Source: Paludibacteraceae bacterium (GTDB lineage: Bacteria; Bacteroidota; Bacteroidia; Bacteroidales; Paludibacteraceae). Taken from it: a stretch of 64,000 nucleotides of DNA. Made by a program: the position numbers and the translations under genes. Shown here piece after piece: positions 39,901 to 49,181 of this stretch. The first letter of the stretch is position 1. Every line of letters starts with the position of its first letter. The notes below the pieces were generated by a model, which saw only the letters and a program-made list of their open reading frames with translations, did not search any database and was not told where the DNA came from. The stretch is taken from positions 62,001 through 126,000 of the forward strand of contig JAFUVS010000015.1 of NCBI GenBank assembly GCA_017471175.1, in the 5' to 3' direction.

Positions 39901-41304
39901 TTATTCAGCCAACACGCCGGTATAATTAGCAGCATACTCATACACCTGTTTGGTGTTCGGGTCGGTATAGACAACGGTGAAGTTAATAGTCATCGTCTTG
40001 GTATCCGTGTCCACCGTACCTTGCATATTTACAAAGCGGGCATCCTCGAAAGCCACTTCTTCATTCCCTGCCACTACATAAGGTATCAGTTCATTGTTAC
40101 TGAAGAAGGTATATACGTTACCGGATTTTTGGAGTTGCAAGCCGTGATTCTTCACGGTTAATTCGGGCATATCGTCCATATACGTGAATGCATAGAAAGA
40201 CACGTCCGCCGTCATAGCGTTCAAATCCACGTCCACACCAATCATACGGTTTTCCACCTCATATTGATCGGCTGTGAATACACCCGTTGCCAAAAAATCG
40301 TTATTATACATTATGTTATCAACCGGTTCTTCTACCTCTTCGGGGTCAATCATAGAGCCGAAGAACGCAGCGGGATACTCGTGCGTTACGCCCGTTTGCG
40401 GATCTACATAGACGAATATAAGATCCACTTGAATGGTCTCATAGTACGTGTTAATCATACCATCCACTTGACGGAACGTGCAAGAGGGGAAGTAGATGCT
40501 TTGAGCACCTGTTTCAAGCGTCGGGATGACCGATTCTGCCGAGATTTGATAGCCTTGTGCGGCTTGAGCCACGCTCAGGTCTTGTGCCTCAAGCGTTACG
40601 AAATTCTTACCGTTATCCAACGAAAGGGTAGCGAAATACATCACTGCCTTCATATCGTCCTTGTCGATGGCAATGCGAACCTTGTTGTTCGGAATAACCT
40701 TGCCGTCCACTTTCAGCACACCCTTTGCAGCATATTCAGCCTCATAATCCACTGTTTTCTTAGCATCTTCGGGAATGACTTCTTCGGCTTTGCTACCCTC
40801 AACCAATTTGCCGTTAAATACAACGGGGATGTCTGTCTTCTGCATCATCGGATTGATATAAGCAAGCGTAAACTCAATGACCATCGTCTTGGCTTCGGCA
40901 TCAATCGTGCCGCTCACTTTAGCCATCGGGCAAATGGTCAAAAGAATGTCCTTATCACCTGTCTTGATAATCGGAATAACGGTATCAATAGTAAACACGC
41001 AAGTCGTCTTGGTGCTTTCAATGTGCAGATTCTCAGCCTCGACAGTCATCGTATTCACGCCGTCTAACGAGAAGTTATAAAGCGTCATATCTGCCTCGTG
41101 GTTCTTCAGATCCACGTCCACTGCCACCGTTTTGCCCGTCAGGGTCATTTGCGGAGATGTAAAGTCGCCAACTGCTACATACGTGTCATCATCGCTGATA
41201 ACATTCGGATTGTCAGCATTGTTCTTGTTGATTGCGCCACACGAAGCGAAGAGAATTGTTACGATACTCATCAAGAGTAACGACAAACTGGAAAGTTTTT
41301 TCAT
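39901..41304 (-). CDS. Lipoprotein with three internal repeats (calycin-like candidate)
   Basis: 467 residues. Lipobox 'LFASC' (Cys22). Three homologous units of about 130-140 residues follow: each begins with a 'xxGxF/L...VDVDL' strand pair, has 'SxVIPxxxTGxxxIxx' in the middle and ends with a 'TMxIxFTxxYxxPxxxxxxYxAxFxGxL' strand. The units fall at about 40-170, 190-325 and 335-465. All-beta composition suggests a lipocalin/calycin-like barrel at the cell surface. Not in an operon: terminator downstream, own promoter upstream. Function unknown. Confidence 0.8.
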   Translation of the reverse strand: MKKLSSLSLLLMSIVTILFASCGAINKNNADNPNVISDDDTYVAVGDFTSPQMTLTGKTVAVDVDLKNHEADMTLYNFSLDGVNTMTVEAENLHIESTKTTCVFTIDTVIPIIKTGDKDILLTICPMAKVSGTIDAEAKTMVIEFTLAYINPMMQKTDIPVVFNGKLVEGSKAEEVIPEDAKKTVDYEAEYAAKGVLKVDGKVIPNNKVRIAIDKDDMKAVMYFATLSLDNGKNFVTLEAQDLSVAQAAQGYQISAESVIPTLETGAQSIYFPSCTFRQVDGMINTYYETIQVDLIFVYVDPQTGVTHEYPAAFFGSMIDPEEVEEPVDNIMYNNDFLATGVFTADQYEVENRMIGVDVDLNAMTADVSFYAFTYMDDMPELTVKNHGLQLQKSGNVYTFFSNNELIPYVVAGNEEVAFEDARFVNMQGTVDTDTKTMTINFTVVYTDPNTKQVYEYAANYTGVLAE

Positions 41305-41346
41305 ACGTTTATTGTTTTAGGTTGTTGATTTACTATAAAATCGCGG

Positions 41347-41377
41347 CAAAGGTACTATCTATTAACCGAATGCACAA
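41347..41377 (-). promoter_or_regulatory. Bacteroidota-type promoter of the triple-repeat lipoprotein
   Basis: On the minus strand TTG (41377-41375), 20 nt, TACCTTTG (41354-41347); ATG 43 nt downstream. Confidence 0.7.
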
Positions 41378-41396
41378 TTTATTTTATCATTTTTTT

Positions 41397-42170
41397 TCAG
41401 AGTCGCAGCACATCCATCCCGAAAGCGGCGGTAAAGGCGTTATCCGCTTGCAACGCAGAGGGCGTATCCAAACGGGCAGGAATATGGTTTCGAGACTGCT
41501 TGGAGAGCAGCAGTACGCGGTCGGCTACACGCAAAGAAAGGTCTAATTCGTGCGTGGATATAAGAATTGTCCTGCCTTGATTATGTGCCAATTCGCGCAG
41601 AAGATGGAACGTCCGAATGCGTGAGGGCAAGTCCAAATGAGCCGTCGGTTCGTCCAAAAGGATAATGGGTGTCTGCTGCGCTATCGCCTTGGCTATAAGC
41701 ACGCGCTGTTTCTCACCGTCGCTCAACGCATTGAACATTCTATCCATAGACAAAGAATCTTCTTCCGATTCACTCACCATCCGTAGAGCGTCCCTTATTA
41801 TCCGCTCGTCTTCATCGCTCAGTCCGCCTAAAAAAGACGTATAGGGATACCGTCCCATCGCTATGACATCGTGCACCGTGGTGTTCTCCACAGACGTGTT
41901 CTCCGTCAGCACTAACGCCAAGCGTTTCGACAATTCGGAGGCGGACAAACCGAATAGATTGCATCTTCCCGAAATGGCAGGTTGCAAACCCGCTAACGTG
42001 CGCAGCAAGGTGGACTTGCCGCTACCGTTCGGACCCAATAAAGCCACCAACTCGCCCGCATAGAACGAGAGAGTCAGTCCGGTCTGCACGGTACGCGAAC
42101 TTAGGGCGCGCCCCGACTCGGCACGATAGCCGACCGACAAATCAATGGTAGATATACTGACGTTGGACAC
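41397..42170 (-). CDS. ABC transporter ATP-binding protein (FecE/BtuD-like)
   Basis: 257 residues from a GTG start at 42170, overlapping the end of the upstream gene by 29 nt. Walker A 'LLGPNGSGKSTLL', Q-loop region 'LALVLTENTS', signature 'LSDGEKQRVLIAKAI', Walker B 'IILLDEPTAHLD', switch His 'ILISTHELD'. 'VIAMGRYPYTSFLGGLSDED' is typical of iron-siderophore, heme and B12 importers. No permease or binding protein is nearby, so it is an orphan ATPase or pairs with genes elsewhere. Last gene of the rseC-rnf-murF/alr run. Confidence 0.9.
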   Translation of the reverse strand: MSNVSISTIDLSVGYRAESGRALSSRTVQTGLTLSFYAGELVALLGPNGSGKSTLLRTLAGLQPAISGRCNLFGLSASELSKRLALVLTENTSVENTTVHDVIAMGRYPYTSFLGGLSDEDERIIRDALRMVSESEEDSLSMDRMFNALSDGEKQRVLIAKAIAQQTPIILLDEPTAHLDLPSRIRTFHLLRELAHNQGRTILISTHELDLSLRVADRVLLLSKQSRNHIPARLDTPSALQADNAFTAAFGMDVLRL

Positions 42171-43989
42171 GGCGGGAAACAGATGTTAGTATTTCATACG
42201 GAATAGTTCCCAATCGGGCAGCAAAGTCCTGCAACGGTATGTCCTCACCGAAAACCGTGGCAAAATCGCCTTCGTGCGCATCGGTGTCGGTAACGTCAAT
42301 CATCGTCTGATCCATACACACATTGCCCACCACGGGACACCGTCTGCCGCGCACCATCACAAAACCGTTGTAGTTGGACAGACGGCGGTCAAAGCCATCG
42401 GCATATCCGATAGGAATGACGGCTATACGGCGCTCAGAGGTCAGTTGCGTGCGCCTGCCGTAGCCTACCGTCTCGCCTTCCCGAACGATTTTGATAGAGA
42501 GGATAGTGGTTTTGAGGGTGCATACATTCTTCAGTTGCAAATCGGACAGCGTGCCTAACGTATCGGCTACCGACAAACCGTATAACCCGATGCCCAAACG
42601 CACCATATCCATCTGACTTTCTGTAAATCGCTCTATGCCTGCCGAGTTAAGTATATGTTTGATAACAGAATATCCGATTCCCATCTCCAACGTGGCAGCA
42701 GCATTTTTGAAGTACGCAATCTGCTGCCTTGTGAAGCGATCCCATTGCGGCTCATCAGCGGCAGCAAGGTGGGAAAAGACACTCTGAACGCGTACCGTCT
42801 TCTGATTGCGCAGACGCTCAATGAGTTGCGGCAAGTCTTCCTGGTAGAAGCCCAAGCGATGCATACCCGAGTCTATTTTGATGTGAATCGGATAATACTC
42901 CAATCCTTGCCTTGTAGCAGCGTCCATTACCATCTGCAAGCAGGAAAACGAATAGACATTCGGTTCAAGATTGTTGGCAAAAATCTGCTCAATGGCTGCC
43001 TCTTCGGGGTTCATTGTCAGAATAGGCAGCGTGATACCGGCACGGCGCAACTCTTCGCCCTCATCTGCCACTGCCACAGCGAGATAATCCACCAAACCGC
43101 TGCGCTGCAAGGCTCGGCTGACCTCGACACTGCCCACTCCGTATGCAAAAGCCTTCACCATAGCGGTGAGTTTCGTACCGGGATTGAGCAGACGTTTGTA
43201 TGCCGCCACATTGTCAATTAGCGCGTTCACGTCCACCTGCATCACCGTCTCGTGGGTCTGGCGCAGGATACGGTCTGCAATGGTTTGCTCATCGTAACCC
43301 AACTGACGCATCACCGCTGCACAGGTTCTGACATTCTGGTGGGTAGGGTCTTCTATCACGATGGGGCAATGGTCGAAAAGCCGCATTTTTTCTGCGCGCT
43401 TCTCTTCTAACGAACGGAACTCGGCATCGCGCTCTTCGCCGATGTACGTGATTACGCCTATCGTCGGGCGGATAATCGGTTCCAACCGCTCCATTTCGCC
43501 CGCGCAAGAAATACCTGCCTCAAAGATAGCCAATTCGGGTTTATCCTTCGTTTCGACGGAATTGTTGTCTTCGCCCAATTGCCACACGGACAAGGGGACT
43601 CCGATTTGCGAGTTGTAACTACGTGGCGAACGTGTGATACGATAGTCCTCGCGAAGCAGTTCGTAGAGCCACTCCTTGACCACTGTCTTACCGTGGCTGC
43701 CAGTGATGCCGATGACCTCACCCTTGAAGAGCGAACGTTTGTAAGCAGCCAAAGCCTGCAATGCCTCCAAGGCATTCTCGCGAACAAAAGCCTGCACACC
43801 TTTGCTTTTCAACTCTTCTATATAGTTTGCCCCATCGTCTTTGTTAGTGCGAAGCGCAAAGAAAAGCGTCTGCTCGGGATGACTGCCCAACTGCCGCGAA
43901 TCGGTCAGCAGATAGTGAATATCAGCAGCCCCCGCACATTCTACGGGGGCTATGCCTTGCAATACTTTGCGAATTGTTTCTATGTTCAT
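42142..43989 (-). CDS. alr: Alanine racemase fused to a degenerate MurF domain
   Basis: 615 residues from ATG 43989; known Bacteroidota MurF-Alr fusions are about 820-840. Residues 1-245 are MurF-like with the ATP loop 'GITGSHGKTVVKEW' and 'SYNSQIGVPLSVW'. The 'IGxAHxExF' segment is 'IGEERDAEF', without the histidine, and the rest of the central domain and the whole C-terminal ligase domain are missing. After residue 245 the racemase is complete: PLP lysine 279 in 'MVKAFAYGVGS', 'HIKIDSGMHRLGF', 'MVRLGIGLYG', 'GNVCMDQTMIDV'. Alanine racemase activity (L- to D-Ala) is likely; the MurF ligase activity is doubtful. It starts 7 nt after rnfA. Confidence 0.9.
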   Translation of the reverse strand: MNIETIRKVLQGIAPVECAGAADIHYLLTDSRQLGSHPEQTLFFALRTNKDDGANYIEELKSKGVQAFVRENALEALQALAAYKRSLFKGEVIGITGSHGKTVVKEWLYELLREDYRITRSPRSYNSQIGVPLSVWQLGEDNNSVETKDKPELAIFEAGISCAGEMERLEPIIRPTIGVITYIGEERDAEFRSLEEKRAEKMRLFDHCPIVIEDPTHQNVRTCAAVMRQLGYDEQTIADRILRQTHETVMQVDVNALIDNVAAYKRLLNPGTKLTAMVKAFAYGVGSVEVSRALQRSGLVDYLAVAVADEGEELRRAGITLPILTMNPEEAAIEQIFANNLEPNVYSFSCLQMVMDAATRQGLEYYPIHIKIDSGMHRLGFYQEDLPQLIERLRNQKTVRVQSVFSHLAAADEPQWDRFTRQQIAYFKNAAATLEMGIGYSVIKHILNSAGIERFTESQMDMVRLGIGLYGLSVADTLGTLSDLQLKNVCTLKTTILSIKIVREGETVGYGRRTQLTSERRIAVIPIGYADGFDRRLSNYNGFVMVRGRRCPVVGNVCMDQTMIDVTDTDAHEGDFATVFGEDIPLQDFAARLGTIPYEILTSVSRRVQRQYIYH

Positions 43990-43996
43990 AATCGTC

Positions 43997-44596
43997 TTAT
44001 ACCACGCCGCTGAAGCCCATAAACGCCATCGCAAGAAGACCTGCTGTCAATAGTGCGATAGGCGTACCTTCCATTGCTTTCGGCACTTTGTTCATAGCCA
44101 ATTGCTCACGAATACCGGCAAAAAGAACCAGCGCAAGCGCAAAACCGACCGCGGTAGCGAAAGCATACACCGTGCCTTGCAGCAAGTTGGCTTCCGCGCC
44201 GGGAACTTTGGCTGCCCACGTTCCGTCTGCCACAAGGATAGCAACACCGAGAATACAGCAGTTAGTCGTAATCAGAGGCAGGAACACACCCAACGCCTGA
44301 TAGAGCGAGGGCGACATTTTCTTGAGCACAATCTCAATCATCTGCACCAAGGCTGCAATAACGAGAATGAACAGAATCGTTTGCAAGAACTCCAAGCCGA
44401 AGGCTGCAAGCACGTATCTCTGCAACAGATACGTAACGATAGTGGCAAGCGTGAGCACGAACGTTACCGCCGCACCCATACCAACCGCTGTATTGATACG
44501 CTTACTTACGCCGAGGAACGGGCAAATACCCAGGAACTGGCTGAAAACGATATTATTGACAAATATCGCAGATATGATAATCAAAAAGTAAACCAT
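43997..44596 (-). CDS. rnfA: Rnf electron transport complex subunit A
   Basis: 199 residues, six membrane helices. 'NNIVFSQFLGICPFLGVSKR' and 'LPLITTNCCILGVAI' carry the conserved cysteines that ligate the membrane-embedded iron-sulfur centre shared with RnfE. Rnf couples ferredoxin oxidation by NAD+ to Na+ or H+ export. The subunit order here is rnfB-C-D-G-E-A. Confidence 0.97.
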   Translation of the reverse strand: MVYFLIIISAIFVNNIVFSQFLGICPFLGVSKRINTAVGMGAAVTFVLTLATIVTYLLQRYVLAAFGLEFLQTILFILVIAALVQMIEIVLKKMSPSLYQALGVFLPLITTNCCILGVAILVADGTWAAKVPGAEANLLQGTVYAFATAVGFALALVLFAGIREQLAMNKVPKAMEGTPIALLTAGLLAMAFMGFSGVV

Positions 44597-44605
44597 AGCA
44601 GATAA

Positions 44606-45190
44606 TTATTTACGAAGTTTATTAACAGCCGCCATCAAGAATGCGAGGGCAATGAAAGCACCCGGCGCAAGAACAAAGATGAGCATTCCGTAGTTGTCGG
44701 GATAAACGGTCATTCCGAAGAATGAGCCGGTACCCAACAGTTCACGAACGGCACCTAAAACGGTCAGCGAGATGGTGAAACCTAATCCCATTCCTAATCC
44801 GTCCAAGAGCGAGAGACCGACATTGTTCTTTGCCGCAAACGCCTCGGCACGACCCAGTACGATGCAGTTCACTACGATAAGCGGGATGAACAGACCGAGC
44901 GTCTCATAGATAGCCGGTACGTATGCCTGCATCAGCAGCTGCACCATTGTTACGAACGAAGCAATCACCACGATATAAGCGGGTATATGCACCTTATCGG
45001 GAATCAGATTGCGAAGGAGCGAAATAACTACATTGGAGCAGACCAACACAAACATCGTTGCCAACCCCATAGACATACCGTTGACGGCACTCGTGGTCGT
45101 AGCGAGCGTAGGACACATACCCAAAACCAACCCGAACGTCGGGTTCTCGCGTACCAAGCCGTTGGTAAATGTATTTAATGCTTTACTCAT
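44606..45190 (-). CDS. rnfE: Rnf electron transport complex subunit E
   Basis: 194 residues, six membrane helices, a pseudo-mirror partner of RnfA. Conserved cysteines in 'LVLGMCPTLATTTSAVNG' and 'IPLIVVNCIVLGRAEAFA'. It sits between rnfG and rnfA with short gaps (9 and 23 nt). Confidence 0.97.
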   Translation of the reverse strand: MSKALNTFTNGLVRENPTFGLVLGMCPTLATTTSAVNGMSMGLATMFVLVCSNVVISLLRNLIPDKVHIPAYIVVIASFVTMVQLLMQAYVPAIYETLGLFIPLIVVNCIVLGRAEAFAAKNNVGLSLLDGLGMGLGFTISLTVLGAVRELLGTGSFFGMTVYPDNYGMLIFVLAPGAFIALAFLMAAVNKLRK

Positions 45191-45213
45191 AATTAGAAGT
45201 TTAGATGTTAGTG

Positions 45214-45816
45214 TTAATTGACTTGTTGCGACGCGCCTGTAGCGGCTTCCACGGGTGAGGCGGCTATTACAGCATAAGCGTTATTGACTGCTTTAAGGAA
45301 CGCGCGCGAAGATATAGTAGCAGCCGTAATTGCATCCACTTCACCGCCGTCTTTCGACACAACGAACTGACGGTCAGCGGGGTTGCTGCCGAGGATATTC
45401 TGACCCTGTTTGTCTGCGTTCTTGAACCAGAAAGTCATCTTGTCACCCAAGCCGGGAGTCTCTTGATGCTCCAATACCTCGTAATTGACCACGTTGCCTT
45501 TTTGGTCGAAGCCAATCATCACTTTGAACTTACCGCCAAAGCCGTTTTCTGTCGTTTCAACGGCAGTGGCTACCCATTCGCCGTCTTTGTATGCCTTGTA
45601 CAAAGTCATACCATCCGCCTTTTCCGGCTCGGCTATGGTCATACCCTCTATTTGAGGCAGAACGGAAGTGATGGCAGCTTGTTGCTTCTGCTGCTTCTGA
45701 AGTTCAATCGGTGCCTTGGTCAACACATACAGACCGCCGAGCAACGCGGCTGCCACTAACGCAACAAGCGTGAGTGATAGCACCATATTGGTAAGATTTG
45801 ATTCCAATCGTTTCAT
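45214..45816 (-). CDS. rnfG: Rnf electron transport complex subunit G (FMN-binding)
   Basis: 200 residues. One N-terminal membrane helix (NMVLSLTLVALVAAALLGGLYVL), then a periplasmic FMN-binding domain. The covalent FMN threonine lies in 'DAITAATISSRAFLKAV' (usually SGAT; here TAAT, with Thr retained). 'HQETPGLGDKM' is the second conserved block. Confidence 0.95.
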   Translation of the reverse strand: MKRLESNLTNMVLSLTLVALVAAALLGGLYVLTKAPIELQKQQKQQAAITSVLPQIEGMTIAEPEKADGMTLYKAYKDGEWVATAVETTENGFGGKFKVMIGFDQKGNVVNYEVLEHQETPGLGDKMTFWFKNADKQGQNILGSNPADRQFVVSKDGGEVDAITAATISSRAFLKAVNNAYAVIAASPVEAATGASQQVN

Positions 45817-45828
45817 AGCCTGTCCTCC

Positions 45829-46815
45829 TTATTTCTTTTTCTCCCCAAAGCGTTTGGGACGGATATACATATTAAGCAATGGCGTAACGGCGTTCATAAT
45901 CAGGATGGCGAACGACATTCCTTCGGGATAAGCACCCCAAGTACGAATAACCATCACAATGAAACCGATACCGATACCGAAGATGATTTTTCCCCACGCA
46001 GTCATCGGGCTGGTCACATAGTCGGTTGCCATAAAGAAAGCACCTAACATTGCACCGCCGGTCAAGAGCGTATATGCTACATACTGACCTGCCGTCATTC
46101 CTTCCGGGCAACCGATGCAGGCAAACAGAGCCATCGTGGCGAGGATGCTGACCGGGATATGCCACGTGATAACGCGCATACAAATCAGGAATACACCGCC
46201 TACGAGCAAAGCCAAAGCACAAACCTCACCGAGCGAACCGCCCATCCGGCCGATAAAAGCGTCCCAAAGGTCAGGCAGTTGGCTTACCATATCGCTTTGC
46301 CCGTTCTTGACAATCTGCTTCATCGCAGCTAACGGGGTGGCACCCGTCTCAGCATCCACGTAAGAGCCGGCAAAACTTAATGGTCTGGGCCAAGTGGTCA
46401 TCTGTACAGGGAACGAGATGAGCAGGAACACACGTCCTACCAAAGCGGGATTGAAAGGGTTCTGTCCCAGACCGCCAAACGACATCTTGCCCACGCCTAT
46501 GGCCAACAATGCGCCGATGACCACTATCCACCACGGCAGGTTGCTCGGCAGGTTGAAAGCGAGCAACAGACCGGTCAGTATAGCCGAGCAGTCGCCGATG
46601 GTCGGTTGGGTCTTAAGTATATACTTGGCTATCAGCCACTCAAACAGCACGCAGGCTGCTATACTGATGCAAGCGGTGATGAGTGCTCCCCATCCGAATG
46701 CCACTACCGACATAATGTACGCCGGCAGCAACGCCACGATGACAAGCAACATATTGCGCCGTACACTATCGCCGCTGTGAACGTGCGGTGCAGGGGCTAC
46801 AATCAGTTTATTCAT
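45829..46815 (-). CDS. rnfD: Rnf electron transport complex subunit D
   Basis: 328 residues, multiple membrane helices. The covalent FMN threonine is in 'DAETGATPLAAM' (TGAT). 'GGLGQNPFNPALVGRVFLL' and 'ATDYVTSPMTAWGKIIFG' are typical RnfD/NqrB blocks. 12 nt before rnfG. Confidence 0.97.
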   Translation of the reverse strand: MNKLIVAPAPHVHSGDSVRRNMLLVIVALLPAYIMSVVAFGWGALITACISIAACVLFEWLIAKYILKTQPTIGDCSAILTGLLLAFNLPSNLPWWIVVIGALLAIGVGKMSFGGLGQNPFNPALVGRVFLLISFPVQMTTWPRPLSFAGSYVDAETGATPLAAMKQIVKNGQSDMVSQLPDLWDAFIGRMGGSLGEVCALALLVGGVFLICMRVITWHIPVSILATMALFACIGCPEGMTAGQYVAYTLLTGGAMLGAFFMATDYVTSPMTAWGKIIFGIGIGFIVMVIRTWGAYPEGMSFAILIMNAVTPLLNMYIRPKRFGEKKK

Positions 46816-46859
46816 AGATTTAATGATTTAAGATTCAAGAAATTGAAGATTCATTGATT

Positions 46860-48203
46860 TTACTTCTTCTGTGCGGCTTGGCGGGCGCGAATGATACCGC
46901 CTACTTGCGCTTTACCCATACGGATATAATCCAACAGCGGACGATGACTCGGGCAAGTGAACAGACAGCAACCGCAGTCGATGCAGTCCATTACGTCGTG
47001 CTGCTCCATCTCGTCCCACATCTGCAACTCAGCCTGCTTGGCGAGCAAGTAAGGCTCCAATCCCATCGGGCAGGCACTCACGCACTTACCGCAACGGATG
47101 CAGTTCTCCGGCTCTACGCGACGGCTCTCTGCCTCAGGCAAGAACAAAAGACCGCTCGTGCGCTTGTTGGCAGGCATATCGATGTTGGTCATAGCGCGTC
47201 CCATCATCGGTCCGCCACCTATGATCTTACCCGTGTCTTCGGGTACACCGCCCGCTAATTCAACCACTTGCGAAAGAGGAGTTCCAAAACGAACCAAGTA
47301 GTTGCCCGGTTTCTTCAGACTCTTACCCGTAACAGTCATCACGCGCGAAATCAGCGGTTTATGTTTCTGTACCGCCTCATAGACGGCATAGATGGTAGCC
47401 ACGTTGTCCACCACGGCTCCTACCTCGATAGGCAATGCGCCGGAGGGGACTTGACGACCGATACAAGCGTCAATGAGTTGCTTCTCACCGCCTTGCGGAT
47501 ATTTGAGTTTGAGCGGACAAACCTCCACACCGAGCGTCTTCGCTGCCAACTCCTGCATACGCGCAATAGCATCGGGCTTGTTCATCTCAATGCCGATAAC
47601 GGCTTTCTGTATATTGAGCGCGCGCATGAGCAACTGAATACCAATCATAATCTCTTCGCCGTGCTCAAGCAACAACTGATGGTCGCAAGTCAAATACGGT
47701 TCGCACTCTACACCATTGACCACCAGTACTTCGGCTTTCTTTCCGGGAGGTGGCATCAGTTTGACTTGGGTCGGGAAACAAGCACCGCCCAGACCGACTA
47801 TACCGGCTTCGGCGATACGGTCGATAATCTCCTTGGGTTCGAGATTGAACTCGCGAATCACGTCCGGCGTGCGGTCAATGGTTTCAAGCCATTCGTTGCC
47901 CTCCACGTCCATAAAGATTGCGGGCATACGCATTCCCCACGCATCAATGGTGGAGTCTATTTTGGTAATCGTACCGCTGAACGGCGAATGGATATTGGCA
48001 CTCACGAATCCGCCCGCCTTGGCAAGCAGTTCGCCTACTTTCACTTTTTGCCCTTTCTCCACTACCGGCTGCGCGGGTGCACCGATATGCTGCACCAAAG
48101 GAATGATGGCTTTTTCGGGCAACGGACATTCGGTGATGGGTTGATGCGCCGAATAGATCTTATTATCGTGCGGATGAACACCGCCTATACGAAAGGTCTT
48201 CAT
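46860..48203 (-). CDS. rnfC: Rnf electron transport complex subunit C
   Basis: 447 residues. It binds NADH and FMN: 'GIVGLGGACFPTQVKL' and 'VLVVNGVECEPYLTCDHQL'. Two 4Fe-4S motifs: 'CIRCGKCVSACPMGLEP' and 'CIDCGCCLFTCPSHRP'. Its start overlaps the rnfB stop by 4 nt (ATGA). Confidence 0.98.
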   Translation of the reverse strand: MKTFRIGGVHPHDNKIYSAHQPITECPLPEKAIIPLVQHIGAPAQPVVEKGQKVKVGELLAKAGGFVSANIHSPFSGTITKIDSTIDAWGMRMPAIFMDVEGNEWLETIDRTPDVIREFNLEPKEIIDRIAEAGIVGLGGACFPTQVKLMPPPGKKAEVLVVNGVECEPYLTCDHQLLLEHGEEIMIGIQLLMRALNIQKAVIGIEMNKPDAIARMQELAAKTLGVEVCPLKLKYPQGGEKQLIDACIGRQVPSGALPIEVGAVVDNVATIYAVYEAVQKHKPLISRVMTVTGKSLKKPGNYLVRFGTPLSQVVELAGGVPEDTGKIIGGGPMMGRAMTNIDMPANKRTSGLLFLPEAESRRVEPENCIRCGKCVSACPMGLEPYLLAKQAELQMWDEMEQHDVMDCIDCGCCLFTCPSHRPLLDYIRMGKAQVGGIIRARQAAQKK

Positions 48204-49135
48204 GCTTGTTCCTCCTTCTTTTCTATGGGTTTCTCTATCGGAGTATTCGGATTACTCGGAGTATTCTGTACAGTCGTTGCAGCGGGTTTAGCAGCACTCT
48301 CTGCAGGTTTAGCAGGACGCGGCGGGAAATTGACTGCGTGGATGGCACCGGTAGGACATACAGCCTCGCACTTGCGGCATAGACGGCACTTTTCGGGGTC
48401 GATGTACGCCACGTTATTCTCCACCGTGATAGCATCGAAAGCACACTCTTTCTGACATTTAGCGCAGCCGATACAAGCGTTCAGACAAGCTTTGCGAGCC
48501 ACTGCACCTTTGTCTTTGTTCACGCACTCTACCACCATACGTCTGCCCTTCGGACCTTTCTTTCTGAGTTCGATAATGTTCCTCGGACAAGCCTTGACGC
48601 ACTTGCCGCAAGCGGTACATTTCTCTTCGTCCACTACAGGCAGCCCCGTCTTCGGATCCATAGACAACGCGCCGAATTGGCATGCCGCCACACAGTCGCC
48701 GCAGCCTAAGCAGCCGAACGGACAAGCCGTCTCGCCGACATAGAGGCTGTGCTCAATACGGCAACTGCGTACCCCGTCGTACTCGCTGGTGCGGGGACGC
48801 GCTTCGCATACGCCGTTGCAGCGAACGACTGCCACTTTCGGGTCGGCAGCCACCGCTTCCATACCCAAGATAGCACCTACTTTCTCCATCGTAGGCGCAC
48901 CACCTACAGGGCAGAGCAGACCGTCCAGCGACGTGGCTTTCACGCACGCCTCAGCCAACGCACGGCAGCCCGCAAAGCCGCAACCGCCGCAGTTAGCCCC
49001 CGGCAAAACCTCCTGAACAAGGTCAATGCGAGGATCTTCCTCTACCTTGAATTTTTGGGCTATCCCATAGAGCAGCAAAGCCGCTACCAATCCCGTGATG
49101 CCCAAAACCAGTAAAGCAATCAAAATTAAGTCCAT
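48200..49135 (-). CDS. rnfB: Rnf electron transport complex subunit B (ferredoxin-type)
   Basis: 311 residues. N-terminal membrane helix (LILIALLVLGITGLVAALLLY), the NqrF/RnfB cluster 'GANCGGCGFAGCRALAEAC', then several CxxCxxCxxxC ferredoxin sites ('CPFGCLGCGDCVAACQFG', 'CTACGKCVKACP', 'CIGCAKCQKECAF', 'CRLCRKCEAVCPTG'). The C-terminal Pro/Ala-rich tail (PPRPAKPAESAAKPAATT) is a flexible extension. It is the entry point for electrons from ferredoxin. Confidence 0.98.
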   Translation of the reverse strand: MDLILIALLVLGITGLVAALLLYGIAQKFKVEEDPRIDLVQEVLPGANCGGCGFAGCRALAEACVKATSLDGLLCPVGGAPTMEKVGAILGMEAVAADPKVAVVRCNGVCEARPRTSEYDGVRSCRIEHSLYVGETACPFGCLGCGDCVAACQFGALSMDPKTGLPVVDEEKCTACGKCVKACPRNIIELRKKGPKGRRMVVECVNKDKGAVARKACLNACIGCAKCQKECAFDAITVENNVAYIDPEKCRLCRKCEAVCPTGAIHAVNFPPRPAKPAESAAKPAATTVQNTPSNPNTPIEKPIEKKEEQA

Positions 49136-49181
49136 AAAACGTTTTGATTTTTGATAGTATTTTGTGAGTTTATTATGCTTT

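Noticed and set aside
42142-43989. Frameshifted or split MurF
   Set aside because: The frame is continuous from MurF-like to racemase sequence, and the missing MurF parts are not present in the other frames nearby; an internal deletion explains it better.
47268-48455. Plus-strand frame of 395 codons opposite rnfC/rnfB
   Set aside because: Antisense to two well-supported Rnf subunit genes, with no motif or signal.
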